Assembly (NCBI GenBank): GCA_004802705.1
Contig: SGPL01000336.1
Coordinates: 1 to 37,728 of the forward strand
Direction: 5' to 3'
DNA: 37,728 bases
Origin: Bondarzewia mesenterica
Lineage: Eukaryota; Basidiomycota; Agaricomycetes; Russulales; Bondarzewiaceae
This document shows positions 1-11,113 of this stretch, piece after piece (within the stretch, counting starts at the first letter, position 1; every line of letters begins with the position of its first letter). The translations under genes and the position numbers were made by a program. The notes below the pieces were generated by a model, which saw nothing but the letters and a program-made list of their open reading frames with translations, was not told the origin of the DNA and did not search any database.

Positions 1-2716
1 GGTCGTGGGACCACAGTGGGCCGTGTGTGGTGTGGGCAGGCCCGTGGTAGGATGGAGTGGGGGGCTGCGCGCGAGGGATGGGGATGAGGACCGCGTCTGA
101 GATAAATAACGGGAAGAATGGAGATGACGACGGCGGGTGATCACGATCCAGCGCAAATCATCGCAACCTTTTCCCACGCTTCGACTTTGTCATCATATTC
201 TCATTTACAGTCGATCCACAGCGCTCCCGATCTCACCGACTCCCTCGTCGTCGTCGTCAGCTGCTATGTTCTACTCTCACAGTCTCTCAGAAAGCACAAC
301 AGTCCAGCCAACACCGACCCTCTCAGAAAGCCCGCTCGCTCAAAATGCGAATGACTGACCAAGACCGGCCCGATCGCCCCACGCTTGCATCTGACTCGAC
401 CTGATCAAGCTCTCCCGAACTTGCTGAGGCAGACTGCGACGTGACCTCCGCAGTTGCTTAGCGTTTGGGCGTCGACGGGACCCCGCATCCTCTTTTCCAT
501 TCACTTCCCCGCACTTCGTCGACCCCACACCGACGCATCATAGGAGACAGCTTCGGAACGTCTCGTGTTGTCGCGTCGCAGGGTTCCTGAGCGTTCCTTC
601 CTTTCTTTTGGCACGCTGTCATTTCAAGTCCTGTGCAAGTCCCGGTCTCGTGACCCTTCCTTCTCCTTCGGAAGAGCCAACTGCATTACCGCGTCTGCAA
701 ACACAAGTGCACATGTCTGTTTCCTCCGAAAAGACCAGCAAGAACATTTGGAAGAGCAGCCACAAATCCAACAAGCCGCGGGGATCGTCGTTTGAAAACG
801 GAAGTGTGGGATCTGCGTATATTTAAACGAGCTCGGCGAAGCCAAAAGCGAAACGACGTATACATACGGAGCTGGAGACCGTACGTGCGGTGCGCTGAAC
901 AGGACGCATCACAAATTCTGGAGAACTTCTGCAAACCTGACATTCTTCGAGCCCACTGCAGGCGGCGACATCCGTGCCTCCCTCTTGCCCGAAGCGTGCA
1001 AAACGCCCTGCTAAGCTGATATTGTGGGAGGGTCCCGATCGAGGGTGAGGGAGGGTCTAGGAGGGTGTTCCAATTCCCTCCAATTCCCCACTCCCGCCTA
1101 CCGCTACTACCGTATATCCGTCCGAGCAGCGACGTATTTCAACCATTCCGAATCGTTCCGCCTTCGTCTTTATAAATTATTATAATCTCATTAATTTTCC
1201 AACCAGGTCGACCCCTGTCGACCCGTGAGCGAAGCCCGGCCCCATACCGAGCATCCTTTTCGCTCGCTTTTATCTTTCTCTCTGCATGCTCTCCTGGCAG
1301 CGTACTTACGTATATACATTGCTTGTTCAAAGTCTGCCGTGCGACCTCGCTTCTTTCAGAGTGTGAACAGGGCCGCCGGGCATTGTTTGGGGTGTTATGG
1401 ACCAGCATCTACTTACACCGGTACCCCGCATTAATATTGCTTGGAAATGAGCTGTGAATCCCCTGCAAGCTCAGCGATCGCTGACTTGATGATGCACCCC
1501 GTGATACCAGGGGGCATATACAGTAACGCAGGCCAAACACAACTTGTTCATTGACTGGAAATTGCTTTATTCACATTCAAATCGTGTCAGAAACGAAGGA
1601 GCACAAACATTGAAATCGAATGGCACTTTGACACCAATTTCTGAATGTGACAGTTCCCCACCCAAACATGGTAACAAAAGGAACAAAATTGGTAGAAATA
1701 AGAAGAGAAAGAATAGAACCGACGCGTGATTTTGTTGAACATCGGAGCCGGCACATCGTGCAATCACAACACCTGGGCCAAGTCCTCTTTGTCAAACAGA
1801 CTGGCCGAGTACTTGCTACACCAGTCCAATCAGAAAGAAGGGCGGTAAGTAGCAAGGACACGGGCAGTCAGTCGACGAAAGAGTCCCAACCACAGCTTGC
1901 AGGCTGCAGACGTGCTCGGAAGGAAAATTCACTATAACTCTCCTCTCAGGCTCTGCAACAGGCAGTTCTAGCCGTTCACGCCTGGCCTCGCCATCTCACT
2001 GAGCGCCTTTCTTGTTCTCTGCTGCCAACCATCATCAAGAACTGGGTACGTGCCGAGGAAGCCGCGGTAGTCGTCGTCTGAAGTGAGCCTATGTCGCCAG
2101 TCCGTCACGGTCCGGTCCTTTGGCGTTCGCTGCTCCTGACATTCCTCCGGATGGCCAATTGAATTATTGGATCGCGGATACAACCCGGTCTGTCGGTTGA
2201 GAACTAGTAGAAACACAACAGTAGATTAGGAGTGTCGAGACTGCCAGTTGACCGATCGCACTGCAAATGAAGGATGAAGTGGCTGGCTGAGACCATTGTC
2301 GACAGAAAGGCCGTTCTGCGTGTATTGAGCACCCATCGCACCTCGCCTTGACATCTCGTATCGTCTTTCGCGACGTGTCCCATCTCATAACGAGGTCGCT
2401 GATAGCCTCCAGGAGGGGGGTTCAGTCGACCGTTGAAGTTGACAGAATGGCCTGAGTCCGACGTTGTTGGACTACTCCCGCTAGGTGAGGACACCGACAC
2501 CTTGGCCATGTATATCCAGGGAGATGTTGCCAAGGGGGGGAAGGGTCCAGCGAGCAAGCAAAGGCAGCTGTGGATTTTCCGAGATTCCAAGAGCGATAGT
2601 CTGTGAGACTGAAGCAGATAGAACGGACAGAGCATGCCTGCTCGTCACCAAGGAAATCAAACTCTGCGCAAAGAACTACGAAGAAACACATCTGCTTACC
2701 TTTACAAGACCGTCAC
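1..2716. other. No supported gene; left-end region
   Basis: Only short open frames (under about 145 codons) occur here, on both strands, and none shows a family motif I recognise or a convincing set of splice sites. A minus-strand frame around 2204-2540 has a Ser/Pro/Gly-rich composition like a C-terminal tail and could belong to the locus at 2717-2976, but I could not join the pieces. A G-rich run lies at 1043-1065. The rest looks like intergenic or degraded sequence. Confidence 0.4.
1043..1065 (+). other. Putative G-quadruplex motif
   Basis: Four GGG runs lie at 1043-1045, 1049-1051, 1053-1055 and 1063-1065, with loops of 3, 1 and 7 nt, which fits the usual G3+N1-7 rule. Two more GGG runs lie just upstream at 1026-1028 and 1030-1032. 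Folding is predicted from pattern only; no gene is assigned nearby. Confidence 0.5.
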
Positions 2717-2976
2717 AAGAGTTTGCGGCTTATCCACGTCCATAGGTGCGTGAATAAGTTCGGTTGATAATTCTCTTCCGGGGAAGAGACAAGGGTCGAG
2801 CTGTCCTGGTCTGGTGATAGAATACATTGGAGCTGCGGCCACAGGATAGGATCTCTCATCAGCACAAATGATTCGATGGAACGCAGGTGGGCTAGGTTCA
2901 CCTTGATAATTGAACTCCCAATGATGGGCGCACTAGCGCCGCGGACAAAGTCCGTTTCCCAATTGTAGGATTCCAT
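2717..2976 (-). CDS. Unrecognised minus-strand coding-like stretch
   Basis: An ATG at 2976 lies about 120 nt downstream of a TATAAATA box on the same strand, after a pyrimidine-rich leader. The frame from this ATG begins MESYNWETDFVRGASAPII, which loosely resembles the N-terminus of fungal seven-helix DUF6534 proteins, and stays open to about 2713. A second frame over the same bases (about 2932-2717) is also open and has a natural amino-acid mix, ending MDVDKPQTLVTVL. Good donor and acceptor pairs exist in the area, but I could not build one consistent gene. It may be the 5' end of a seven-helix gene, a small orphan gene, or a decayed copy. The function is unknown. Confidence 0.25.
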
Positions 2977-3096
2977 GAGATAGATGTAATGGATGTCAAT
3001 GAACAGTCGGCAAGATATGAGGAAGCTAAACAAGAGAAGTGCTGGAAGTCTGTGAGTTGAGAGGTTGAATGCTGTCTACCCTGCGAACGAGGAGGG

Positions 3097-3104
3097 TATT
3101 TATA
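3097..3104 (-). promoter_or_regulatory. TATA box of the minus-strand locus
   Basis: The minus strand reads TATAAATA here. A transcript starting about 30 nt downstream would have a leader of roughly 95 nt before the ATG at 2976. This is the clearest core-promoter motif at the left end, but the gene it would serve is unresolved. Confidence 0.4.
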
Positions 3105-4114
3105 CGTTTTCCCCGAGCTTAGTGGCTCGATGGGACAATGGGGATCAATGCCAGCTTTGGCCAGAGGAGACTCCCGTGGCGAAGCAGCCAATTCTGCACA
3201 AGCTTTCCGCGTCAATGGGAACAATTATGCATGGCCATACTTACAGTACGCGAAGAAAGACCATTGCAGCCTGGCTGATGTTCACCCGGGAAAGGAATGG
3301 GAGTTATCAGCGACTATCAAAGCAGCCGAAGCGGTGGTAAGCAACAAGACCTCTCGATCCTTGAGCATGGGACACGCCAATAACGCAGTGATATCACAAT
3401 ACGAACTGTCTGATGTCAGGGTGAACAGAACGTCGGGATCGGAGTGCATACTACAACAAAATGAGGCGAAATGAGACGGGTCAAAGCGCAGATTAATCAA
3501 GCGGATGCATGAAATCCTTGTGAGCGCCAGGGAAAATCCGATGGCCAAATGGTGAATGATGGAGAATCGTGGAATATAAACATTGCGTATTGATTGTGCA
3601 CTGATTCACATTCGTGAGGAACTCTGGCAACAAATGTTCCATATTCGAGTATTCCACAAAGACCGGTGAGACAGGGAGCTCAGGGAGCGCCGCGCGAAGA
3701 AAGCCAAGTCAAACTTGTACGAGGGCCATAATAACGAAGGGTATACATTTGTTGAGTAGGGTATGCAGCGACATCCCGGCTGGTCACGCATCAGCTGCCA
3801 TATGCCAAATCAGTGATCGAGAGCGAGGAGAACTGACAGAAGAGACTCACATGTCAACCGGAATAAGGAAACACAATGCGAGCTGTAAGAAGGACAAGTC
3901 AGATTCATGTACAGTAAGACGATGTCGAAGATTCAGTATTAGTATGGTATGATCTTCATGACTGTCCTTGAGACACCATCGGTGCTTGACTTCTATACTT
4001 CGCATCATACTTGACAGTTTGCATTTACCAAAACTCACCTTGACGAGCAGGAGCACAGGTGAGGAAGTGATCATCTAAGTCGCAGCGCGCGGATTGCAGA
4101 TTGTGGGGAGAATG
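3105..4114. other. Intergenic or degraded sequence, no supported gene
   Basis: Small frames occur on both strands. On the minus strand, hydrophobic stretches at about 3960-3870 and 3770-3690 resemble pieces of membrane segments, which could be relics of a seven-helix gene, but no continuous spliced frame could be made. I see no RNA gene or repeat array. Confidence 0.4.
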
Positions 4115-4931
4115 TCACCGATCCAAGGGCTGGAATCTGGTATAGTAATTCTTAGTCTGCGATTCTACCATCTCTTGCGTCGACTCTGGGAGATCATCTA
4201 CGAAATGACCTGTTCAAAGACCATTGATGAGGTTCACATCGCTTTTGGCATCGCGTAGAAATCTATGCACATACCTGGGGAACCTGCGAACAGCGCGAGA
4301 GCGGGGATCACGGTGTTCGGCGGCACGATCGTGTTGTCTTCAATTCTCGCGCAATCTTTGATTATGGTAAACTTTCCCTGGATGTATATGCTACGAATCA
4401 ATCCTGCGTCCCCGTTCTGTGATAAAAAGTGGAACTGACGATGACGCAGTTCTTCCCAATCTCGACATGGTTTCCGATGGTAGCAGCCTCGACAACCGTA
4501 TTCGCGCCAATGTGAACATGATCCCCAATCTTCATGGGATAGTAATTGAAGTTCCCCCGGTATGTCTTGTATGGAGGTCTGCAACATCCGGGAAGAATGT
4601 CAGTCCATGTATCTCGGTGACTTGACTGGTGGCGCACCTCATAACGCAGCCCTCCCCGACAAGACAATACCGCCCCAGCGAGATGACTACGGCATGACCA
4701 GGACCAGTCCGCTTCAAATCACCTCGGATGATAGCACCACTCGAGATTATGGTCTTCCCGCCGAGGATGATGTTCTGTGGGCCGGCGATGGTCGCTCTTC
4801 GTGAAACCTTGTTGCCTGTGTCCTTCATTCAGAATCCAGGATCGGCCTTCATGCTTGGATACTACTGCTAGAGAGATGGCGCGCACCGTTTCGATGAACT
4901 CTGCTTTGGGATAATATATGGGTGGTTCCAT
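4115..4931 (-). CDS. Dynactin subunit 5 (p25)
   Basis: The product is a pointed-end subunit of dynactin, the cytoplasmic dynein activator, which helps choose cargo such as endosomes. Five exons join in frame: 4931-4887, 4822-4638, 4578-4440, 4377-4275 and 4209-4115, giving 188 residues, close to the 182 of human DCTN5. The start MEPPIYYPKAEFIET followed by TGNKVSRRA matches the family. Residues from about 30 to 150 carry the hexapeptide pattern of a left-handed beta helix (IIRGDL, IGDHVHIGANTVV, IGNHVEIGKNCVI). SPG and a helical C-terminus with NYYTRFQPL close the protein. Introns are 59-65 nt with GT...AG ends. No frame break was found. It is divergent from the TMEM70-like gene and shares a 0.7-kb upstream region with it. 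Confidence 0.9.
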
Positions 4932-5634
4932 GGTGGTAAGAGATGGTGTATAAGTAAAGTTAGCTAACCGGTAGCTACAAGGATACTTTAAACTCCGAAA
5001 GGCTCGGATGTTGCTTGTAAGGCCACGGCTAACTCACTACGAACACTACAGAATCCGCCGACTTGCATTGATTCAGAGTTACTCCTTGAACCTTGCCAGA
5101 CCTTGCCTTGAACTGCGACTCAAGGAGCTACTGTACCCCATCAAAAACTCATCTTTTATCCTGGTGCTTGATCCGAAAGGTATTAGCGCTTAGCGCTTAG
5201 CTCTCGACTTGCATATTACATTCTGTTAGACAGGAAGACAGTTTCATACTATGGCTGACTGGTTCGAAAACCCAAGAAAAGGTAAGTCGCGTGAACTGTA
5301 TGCTGTAAAGCGCGAAATATACGCGCAAGGATTGGCCAGCCCTTTCCAGGACTCGTAAACAAGAGTACGTAGAGAAGTCGATCACTCCGGATATTGCAAC
5401 CGGAACACGCAATTATTCGAAAAGCGGCAGAAGCAATTGTGTATTGAATCGCAAGCACAAGGTCGAAGAAGGTCGACCGTCGAACACCTCAGTAGCACGA
5501 CAGCATTTGCTTTGCAAGACAGCCGTCAGGACGCGCATAGCGGCTTGAGTCACAGTATCCGTGAAGGTTTTTGTGCGCATATATCGCGTGTTCCTCTACT
5601 GACATCCACTCTCTGCAGTCTCTAGACAACCATC
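4932..5634. other. Divergent intergenic region
   Basis: This holds the upstream sequences of the dynactin p25 gene (minus) and the TMEM70-like gene (plus). A tandem TTAGCGC element occurs at about 5184-5197. The last 100 nt before 5635 are pyrimidine-rich and include an AG-ending tract near 5618, so a leader intron is possible. No coding sequence is supported. Confidence 0.5.
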
Positions 5635-6507
5635 ATGCATCGGTTACCACTCTCCGCATCCGCGACGACATGCATGCGCGCAACGAAACGCTCAAGTGTT
5701 CTACAAAGCATCCCCCATCGATTCCTGCGAAATTCTAATCACGCACCATGTTACCGACCTTTTCCAAACCCTCTTCGCGCTCTGTCTACCACCGCCAATT
5801 CAACTGGATCTACGTTGACTTCCTCTTCATCCAAATCCGCTTCGCCAACCTCAGCGAGCGACGTCAATGATCCGACCATCATCTACCGCGGCCCGCTCGC
5901 CTCCACATTCAAGCGTCTCAAGATATTCTCACTCTCCTCTCTCACCCTTTCCTTCGCTCTTTCACCTTTCATCTTCATCATCGAGTCCGGCCTTCCTCTT
6001 TCGGCGCGCGCAGCACTGGCAGGCATCGCCCTCGGGACGAGTGGCGTGTCTACCGCGCTCGTGAGCTGGTGCGGCCAGCCCTACGTCACCACCCTCCGCC
6101 GTCTACCTCATGACAACGCGCTCGAGCTTACGACACTCACGCTCGCACTCCATCCGCGCATCACCACGATCTATGATCTGCGTTCTTGTCAGATGCGACC
6201 AGGCCGTTTGCGCGTTGGACTCTGGCGAGCGCCGTGCAGCTTCCTGAGGATGAGGCGAAGGCGGTGAAGGCGGGGACGGAAGAGACGATTGCGGAGTCGA
6301 AGGATGCGAAGGGGAACGTTCTCGGGCGGTGGGTGGTGAAATGGGAAGAGAACGGGGAGGGGAACTGTAGAGCGATTGGGCCGGTCGTCAAGTGAGTTCA
6401 TGCATGGTTGATTTGTCCCCAAGGCCGGCATGCTAATTATTCTGACATCTTGCTGCAGGCATTTCAATGTGCATGAAGAATTGTTAGATACACCAATCCG
6501 ACAATAG
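5635..6507 (+). CDS. TMEM70-like mitochondrial inner-membrane protein, with a frame break
   Basis: The N-terminus is rich in Arg, Ser and Thr with no acidic residue in the first 60 or so, as in a mitochondrial presequence. Two hydrophobic segments follow at about residues 105-125 and 127-145, then GQPYVTTLRR and a conserved ITTIYD block. This layout and spacing fit the TMEM70/TMEM186/TMEM223 family, whose animal members help assemble ATP synthase and respiratory complexes. Exon 1 runs to 6391, intron 6392-6458, exon 2 6459-6507. The two exons total 806 nt, one short of a multiple of three. The frame changes between 6181 and 6192: upstream it reads ...IYDLRS, downstream LSDATRPFARWTLAS. One added base in the T run near 6183 would restore about 268 residues. 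The family call is from memory and moderate. Confidence 0.6.
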
Positions 6508-6794
6508 CGGGACAGGGTCCTGTATTTTTTTCTGGGGACGGGTTGCTGAGCCGCTCGTTGGCTGGTCGTTTGTGCTTATATGACGTTGCTTTCATGTGTT
6601 TCAAATTTTGCTCCATTGGCAAAATCTCTTGGTTTTGCTGTTCCCGGACTTCGGTCCGGCTGTTGAGATATCCACTCGAGACCAACTCGAGACTCAGACT
6701 GTTCTATCTACGCTACGAATCTATTCATCGGCGGCAGAACACAAAAGTAACACGATCTCAACAGCACAACACTCGTGATAGTAGTGACTTCGTG
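6508..6794 (+). other. Short intergenic region before HRI1
   Basis: This 287-nt gap separates the TMEM70-like stop from the HRI1 start and must hold both the 3' end of one transcript and the promoter of the other. I see no clear TATA box or terminator. Confidence 0.5.
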
Positions 6795-7581
6795 ATGGGT
6801 ATTCCGTCTATCTCTGAGCGACGCTCCATTCGCTGGGTTCGTCTTATGCGGGGAATCTGATATGGATTGACTGACCATGCACACACTCCCCCAGGTTCCA
6901 GGCGAGGCATCGGAACTGACATCGACTTTGGTTCTGACATCGCAGACCTCCCACTTTGTCGATATTCGAGTGCTCAAACCGCCACAGGATCACGATCCGA
7001 AGGTGATTGACGAAGGCAGCCGGCTAGAGTGGGCGTTTGCAGGTACTTCACATTCCGAGCCAGGCAAAGGCGATGGCGCCGCACCGATTCACTCGCGATG
7101 GGAGCATTGGGTAGATTCCAATAGCGATACACCAGCGACAGACGAAGGGGACATTTGGACGCTGCCGAATGGAGATACGCTGGAGAAGGGGAGAATGGTG
7201 AATCCGGAGACGGGGGAATTGACGGATTATGAAGAGGTATGGGCGGATGCGGAGGTAGAAAGGACGGGGCAGGATTCGAAAAGGGTTTGTGTGGTACTGA
7301 ATGTGGAGGACAATGAGATGGCAATGAAAGGTATGGTGATTAGGGTCGGTGGTTGGTGCCAGGGAATTCTAAAGGTAGGGAAGGAGGTCAGTGTGGAAAG
7401 ATGGAAGTGGGTGGGCAAGAGCTCGGCTTCTGGAACTGAACAAGCGGGTGGCGGCTGGGAACGGGTTGCCAAGGTTGGGATTCATACCCCTCCGTGTACG
7501 TCTACATTTGCGCCGGACAAGTTGGAAGAGGGCAACGTTGTCGATGCGAGGTGGAAGGTCAGCGAGAAGTATGAGTGGTGA
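6795..7581 (+). CDS. HRI1: HRI1-family protein
   Basis: HRI1 was named in yeast as a partner of the casein kinase Hrr25; its biochemical role is not settled. Exon 1 (6795-6836) encodes MGIPSISERRSIRW, intron 6837-6894 is 58 nt, and exon 2 (6895-7581) continues VPGEASELTSTLVL, giving 242 residues in frame. The SIxxRxSIRW start, FVDIRVLKP, RLEWAFAGTS, HWVDSNS and the WTLPNGDTLEKGRMVNPETG block fit the two beta-barrel halves of the family. The end, VVDARWKVSEKYEW, also fits. The short first exon was chosen because it alone supplies the family N-terminus; the ATG at 6877 lies inside the intron. It lies in tandem behind the TMEM70-like gene with separate promoters expected. Confidence 0.85.
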
Positions 7582-8480
7582 ACGTTGACTGAATGTTTGA
7601 ACGTTGATGCCGAGACCACGACTGGTTTTGGGAACCCCCCCGCTCGGAGTACATATGCAAGTCGCCTAATTGTCTGGCCATGAAGAAAACTGACGGCTGG
7701 AAAAAAAATGTTGGGATAAATAAAGCCTGCCATCTAGAGCTCATGCTGCGCAAAATGACGTGGTCGGCGGGCCGCCCCTCGGCCTCTGGCGGCCTGCCGG
7801 CGACAACCTCACACGATGTCACGTGTTAAGTTACATTTCTATGAGAATCTAAGATCTCATGTTCACCAACCTTGCACCAACCTGCCCGAACTCCAAGTGC
7901 TCAGACGCAGCTTCCTCCTCATTACCTCACGCGATTGTTCCAAAAATCGACCTGAAGGTAAGTCGAATTCTATACAAAATCAAGTGCGTGTATTTTCGTG
8001 ATGGCTCACAGCTGGAGGAACACGTACCCAGATCGGTATCGTGTATAAGTAGATACATACCTATTTTCTGATCAATCAAGAGGACGCAATCGGCTCTCTC
8101 CTAGCTCATTCTGCAATTATTTTCCGTCCAAAGACCGACTCTGTCCGCCGAAAGACGCACATGTGCACGTTCTTGCACATCGTGCACCCGCCGCTCAATA
8201 TTTTATGAATATTCCACGTAATAATAACAATAACCCCTCCCCGCGACACCGCCACCCGGATCCTAGGGCCGTGCCTGGACAAGGTTATCTAGTCATTTCT
8301 TTACCGGTTTGATCACGCTCACCAACCTGATATATCTGCTCACCGAATCAGTCCACGCCAGAACTCGTCATATTCGTTGTGGATAAGTACAACGGTTCTC
8401 TTTTGCTCGAGCTCTCGCATCCCAGCGCACTGCTCTAGAGCTTCACCTCGCACACTCTGTCCACACTCCACGATACTATA
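7582..8480 (+). other. Intergenic region upstream of the arrestin gene
   Basis: About 0.9 kb without a supported gene. It contains the HRI1 3' end, a GC-rich patch with GGCCGCCC-like sequence at about 7767-7800, an A/T-rich stretch at about 8200-8235, and a pyrimidine-rich run just before the arrestin start, as in a leader. Confidence 0.5.
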
Positions 8481-11113
8481 ATGACCACAAAGACGAACAC
8501 AAAGAATAATCTGTCCATCTGCCTTACTGAATCCGTCGTCTTTTTGCGATCTTCCAATTTTACAGGAAGGCGGCACTCAGCGTCCGATTCGCCTTCCGCA
8601 GTTCTCAGAGGACTGCTCACCCTCAATCTTGCGAAGCCCACCAGAATTTCGAGCATAGAGATCGAATTCCAGGGGAAGAGCTCTACGAACTGGCCAGAAG
8701 GTGAGTACGACAAGCTTTTCGTGCTTTACAATGGTTGTAGCTACCTCGCAGGCGTTGGCGCACGCCGTACAGAATTAGCCGAAGAGCACAAGATCTTTTC
8801 TGCCTCACAAATATTCTTCCGCGCACCTTCTACACCATCCTCGTCTGTCCGGCGTGCTCTCTCTGTCGGTCCGGGTCTCGCCTTCTACCGTGACGAACTA
8901 GAGCATGTCGACATCCCACTCGAACATGAGCGCACGATTGACTCCTCTCCCGACGTCCCTTCGCGTCAGAATTCTACTACCGAAAGCGCACCTGAGGGAG
9001 ACATGCCAATACGCCGCGGTAGGGACACGGCGCGCCGACGCCTCAGTGCCGACCGCACTGTCTTCCAGCGTGACCCCGTCATTAATCGCACCAACTCACG
9101 ATCGCCGACCCCTCTCTATACCATGCCCTACGTGACTCCTCACAGCCGATCAAGTTCTGTTGCTGAGCCAGGTTATTACACCCCGCGCAGCGCGCGGTCG
9201 TCCATGAGCCATTTTTCACCCATGCACAGGATGGACGAAATTCCCAGCGACTTGGAGATCGGAGCACGCGATAGTGCGCGTTCCGTGTCACGTACGTCGC
9301 CTGCCCTTTCGCACGTCCGGTGTCGCTCATTGTTAGTAATGAAGGGCAACCCTCAGGCTCGTCGACGATGCCTTCTGCATCTTCTCCAAGCTTTCGCTCA
9401 AATCAAGACACGTCCATTTCACGCCGGGCAAGCATCGACGAGGACCCACACCTGCACACGGTCGGAACATCTTCTCCGGTCCGTGGACGCGATCCGAGCG
9501 TAGAGGACCCCCCAGGACGAAAGATATCGCACTTCAGCCTGAGCGCGGTTTCGAATGTGATCTTAGATGCCGTAAAGGAGCGCGTAAGGTCAAATTCTCC
9601 AAAAGCGTTGGATCGGGCAAACAGTGTGGACAAGCGGGATGCGAGTAGGGGAAGGATTCTTGACAAGGGCAAAGAGAAGGAGCTGACTCCGACTTGGGGT
9701 CGTACTAAGGAGAGGACTGGATCAACTCTTGGGAGAGTTGGGGAAGCGTTTGGTTTGGAGGCCGAAGAACACAAGGAGTTCGGGGACGGTTGGAGGGAAT
9801 TTAAAAAGGGTGCGTTGGGATGGTCTGTCGCCAGCATGTGCTTACTCACTCTTGCTGGGGTGTACAGGGACATATACGTTTCCGATTTCGTTCTCTATCC
9901 CTTCGGACATGCCCCCTTCACTCGAATGTGACTACGGCTCGGTAACGTGGCGCCTCAAGGCGCAAGTCCACCGACCTGGCACATTCACGGCCAAGCTGAC
10001 GGCGACGCGCGATGTGATCGTTGTTGCGTCCCCCAGCGATGACGATACGGAGGACACGGAGAATATTGTCGTGGAAAGGTTCTGGGACGATCAGCTACAA
10101 TATCTGCTCTCCATTTCTGGACGTATGTTCAATATTGGCGGATCGATTCCCATCCAGATGAGTTTTTTGCCGATGTCGAAGATGAAGATACATCGGCTGT
10201 CTGTGATTTTAGAGGGTACACGCATTTACACCTTGGCATTATCTTTTGCTGACCTGATTTTCTTTATCCAGAGCGAGTGGACTATTATGTGCAGATGAAG
10301 CGTTCCGCACGTTCGGAACAGACGCACCGTTTCTCATTGCTGAGCATAAAGTACCCAAACAAGGACGCGCCCCCCATTCTTCCTCTGGAGTCGGATGACC
10401 CTTCTGCATTCATGAACTCTCCCCTCTACGCGCTACTCGGACCAGACGATGATCCATCAGAAATGGCCTCGAGCCTTATGGGCCCCGGTCCGTGGTCATT
10501 TCAGACGGCAGTGAAACTGCCGAGCGCTTGCGGGCTGCTGCACTTCACTAACAAAAACAAGAAAAGCAACGTCCAAATTCAGCACATGCTGAAGATTGCG
10601 ATTCGGGTCGAGCGGGGCGACGACATGCATATTGATGCGAAGACGGGCAAGCGGAAGATGTTCGACATAGTTGTGCAGACGCCCGTGCACATTCTTTCCG
10701 TAAGCTTTTTTTCTCCCCTTTGTCTGCTGTGATTCACATTCGGAATCATACCATGCCAGTGTCTGTGTAATCCAGAGTTCACGTCCCTCCCTCGTTACTC
10801 CGAAAACCTGGAAGATACCATACCGCAAGCCCGCTCGTGCACATGCGCCGTCAAGCGCCGCAGACAGTCCATCCTATCGAGTGCTCCACCTCCTGTGATG
10901 CACTCGTCCGGCTTGGAACACATTTCCTCGCGTCACTCCACCGACTCGGGAGCATCGGTCGCGGAAGTCACCATCGCGCCATTGTCACACGTCGGGTCGC
11001 TGTATGATCGGAACTTCATCATCTACGAGCGATTGATCACCGGGCAACAGAGCGAGAGGGGCGAGGCGCCTCCAGCTTATGACACCGTCCCGCGAAGGAC
11101 AGTCGTAATCTGA
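8481..11113 (+). CDS. Arrestin-like trafficking adaptor (ART type)
   Basis: Alpha-arrestins recruit Rsp5/Nedd4 ubiquitin ligases to membrane transporters so that these are internalised. Six exons join in frame: 8481-8700, 8752-9291, 9357-9809, 9868-10215, 10272-10699 and 10760-11113, giving 780 residues. The arrestin N fold begins near residue 45 (LRGLLTLNLAKPTRISSIEI) with NWPEGVGARR and HKIFSAS, is split by a long Ser/Arg-rich insert (about residues 110-400), and resumes with GTYTFPISFSIPSDMPPSLE and SVTWRLKAQVHRPG. The arrestin C part starts near 520 with LEERVDYYVQ. The tail holds APPAYDTVP, a PPxY motif near residue 770 that would bind a WW-domain ligase. The insert is probably disordered and phosphorylated. 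Introns are 51-65 nt. No frame break was found. Which transporters it serves cannot be read from sequence. Confidence 0.88.

Noticed and set aside
5268..5285. GGTTCGAAAACC, resembling a tRNA B box
   Set aside because: The flanking bases do not form a T-arm stem and no matching A box or acceptor stem is present.
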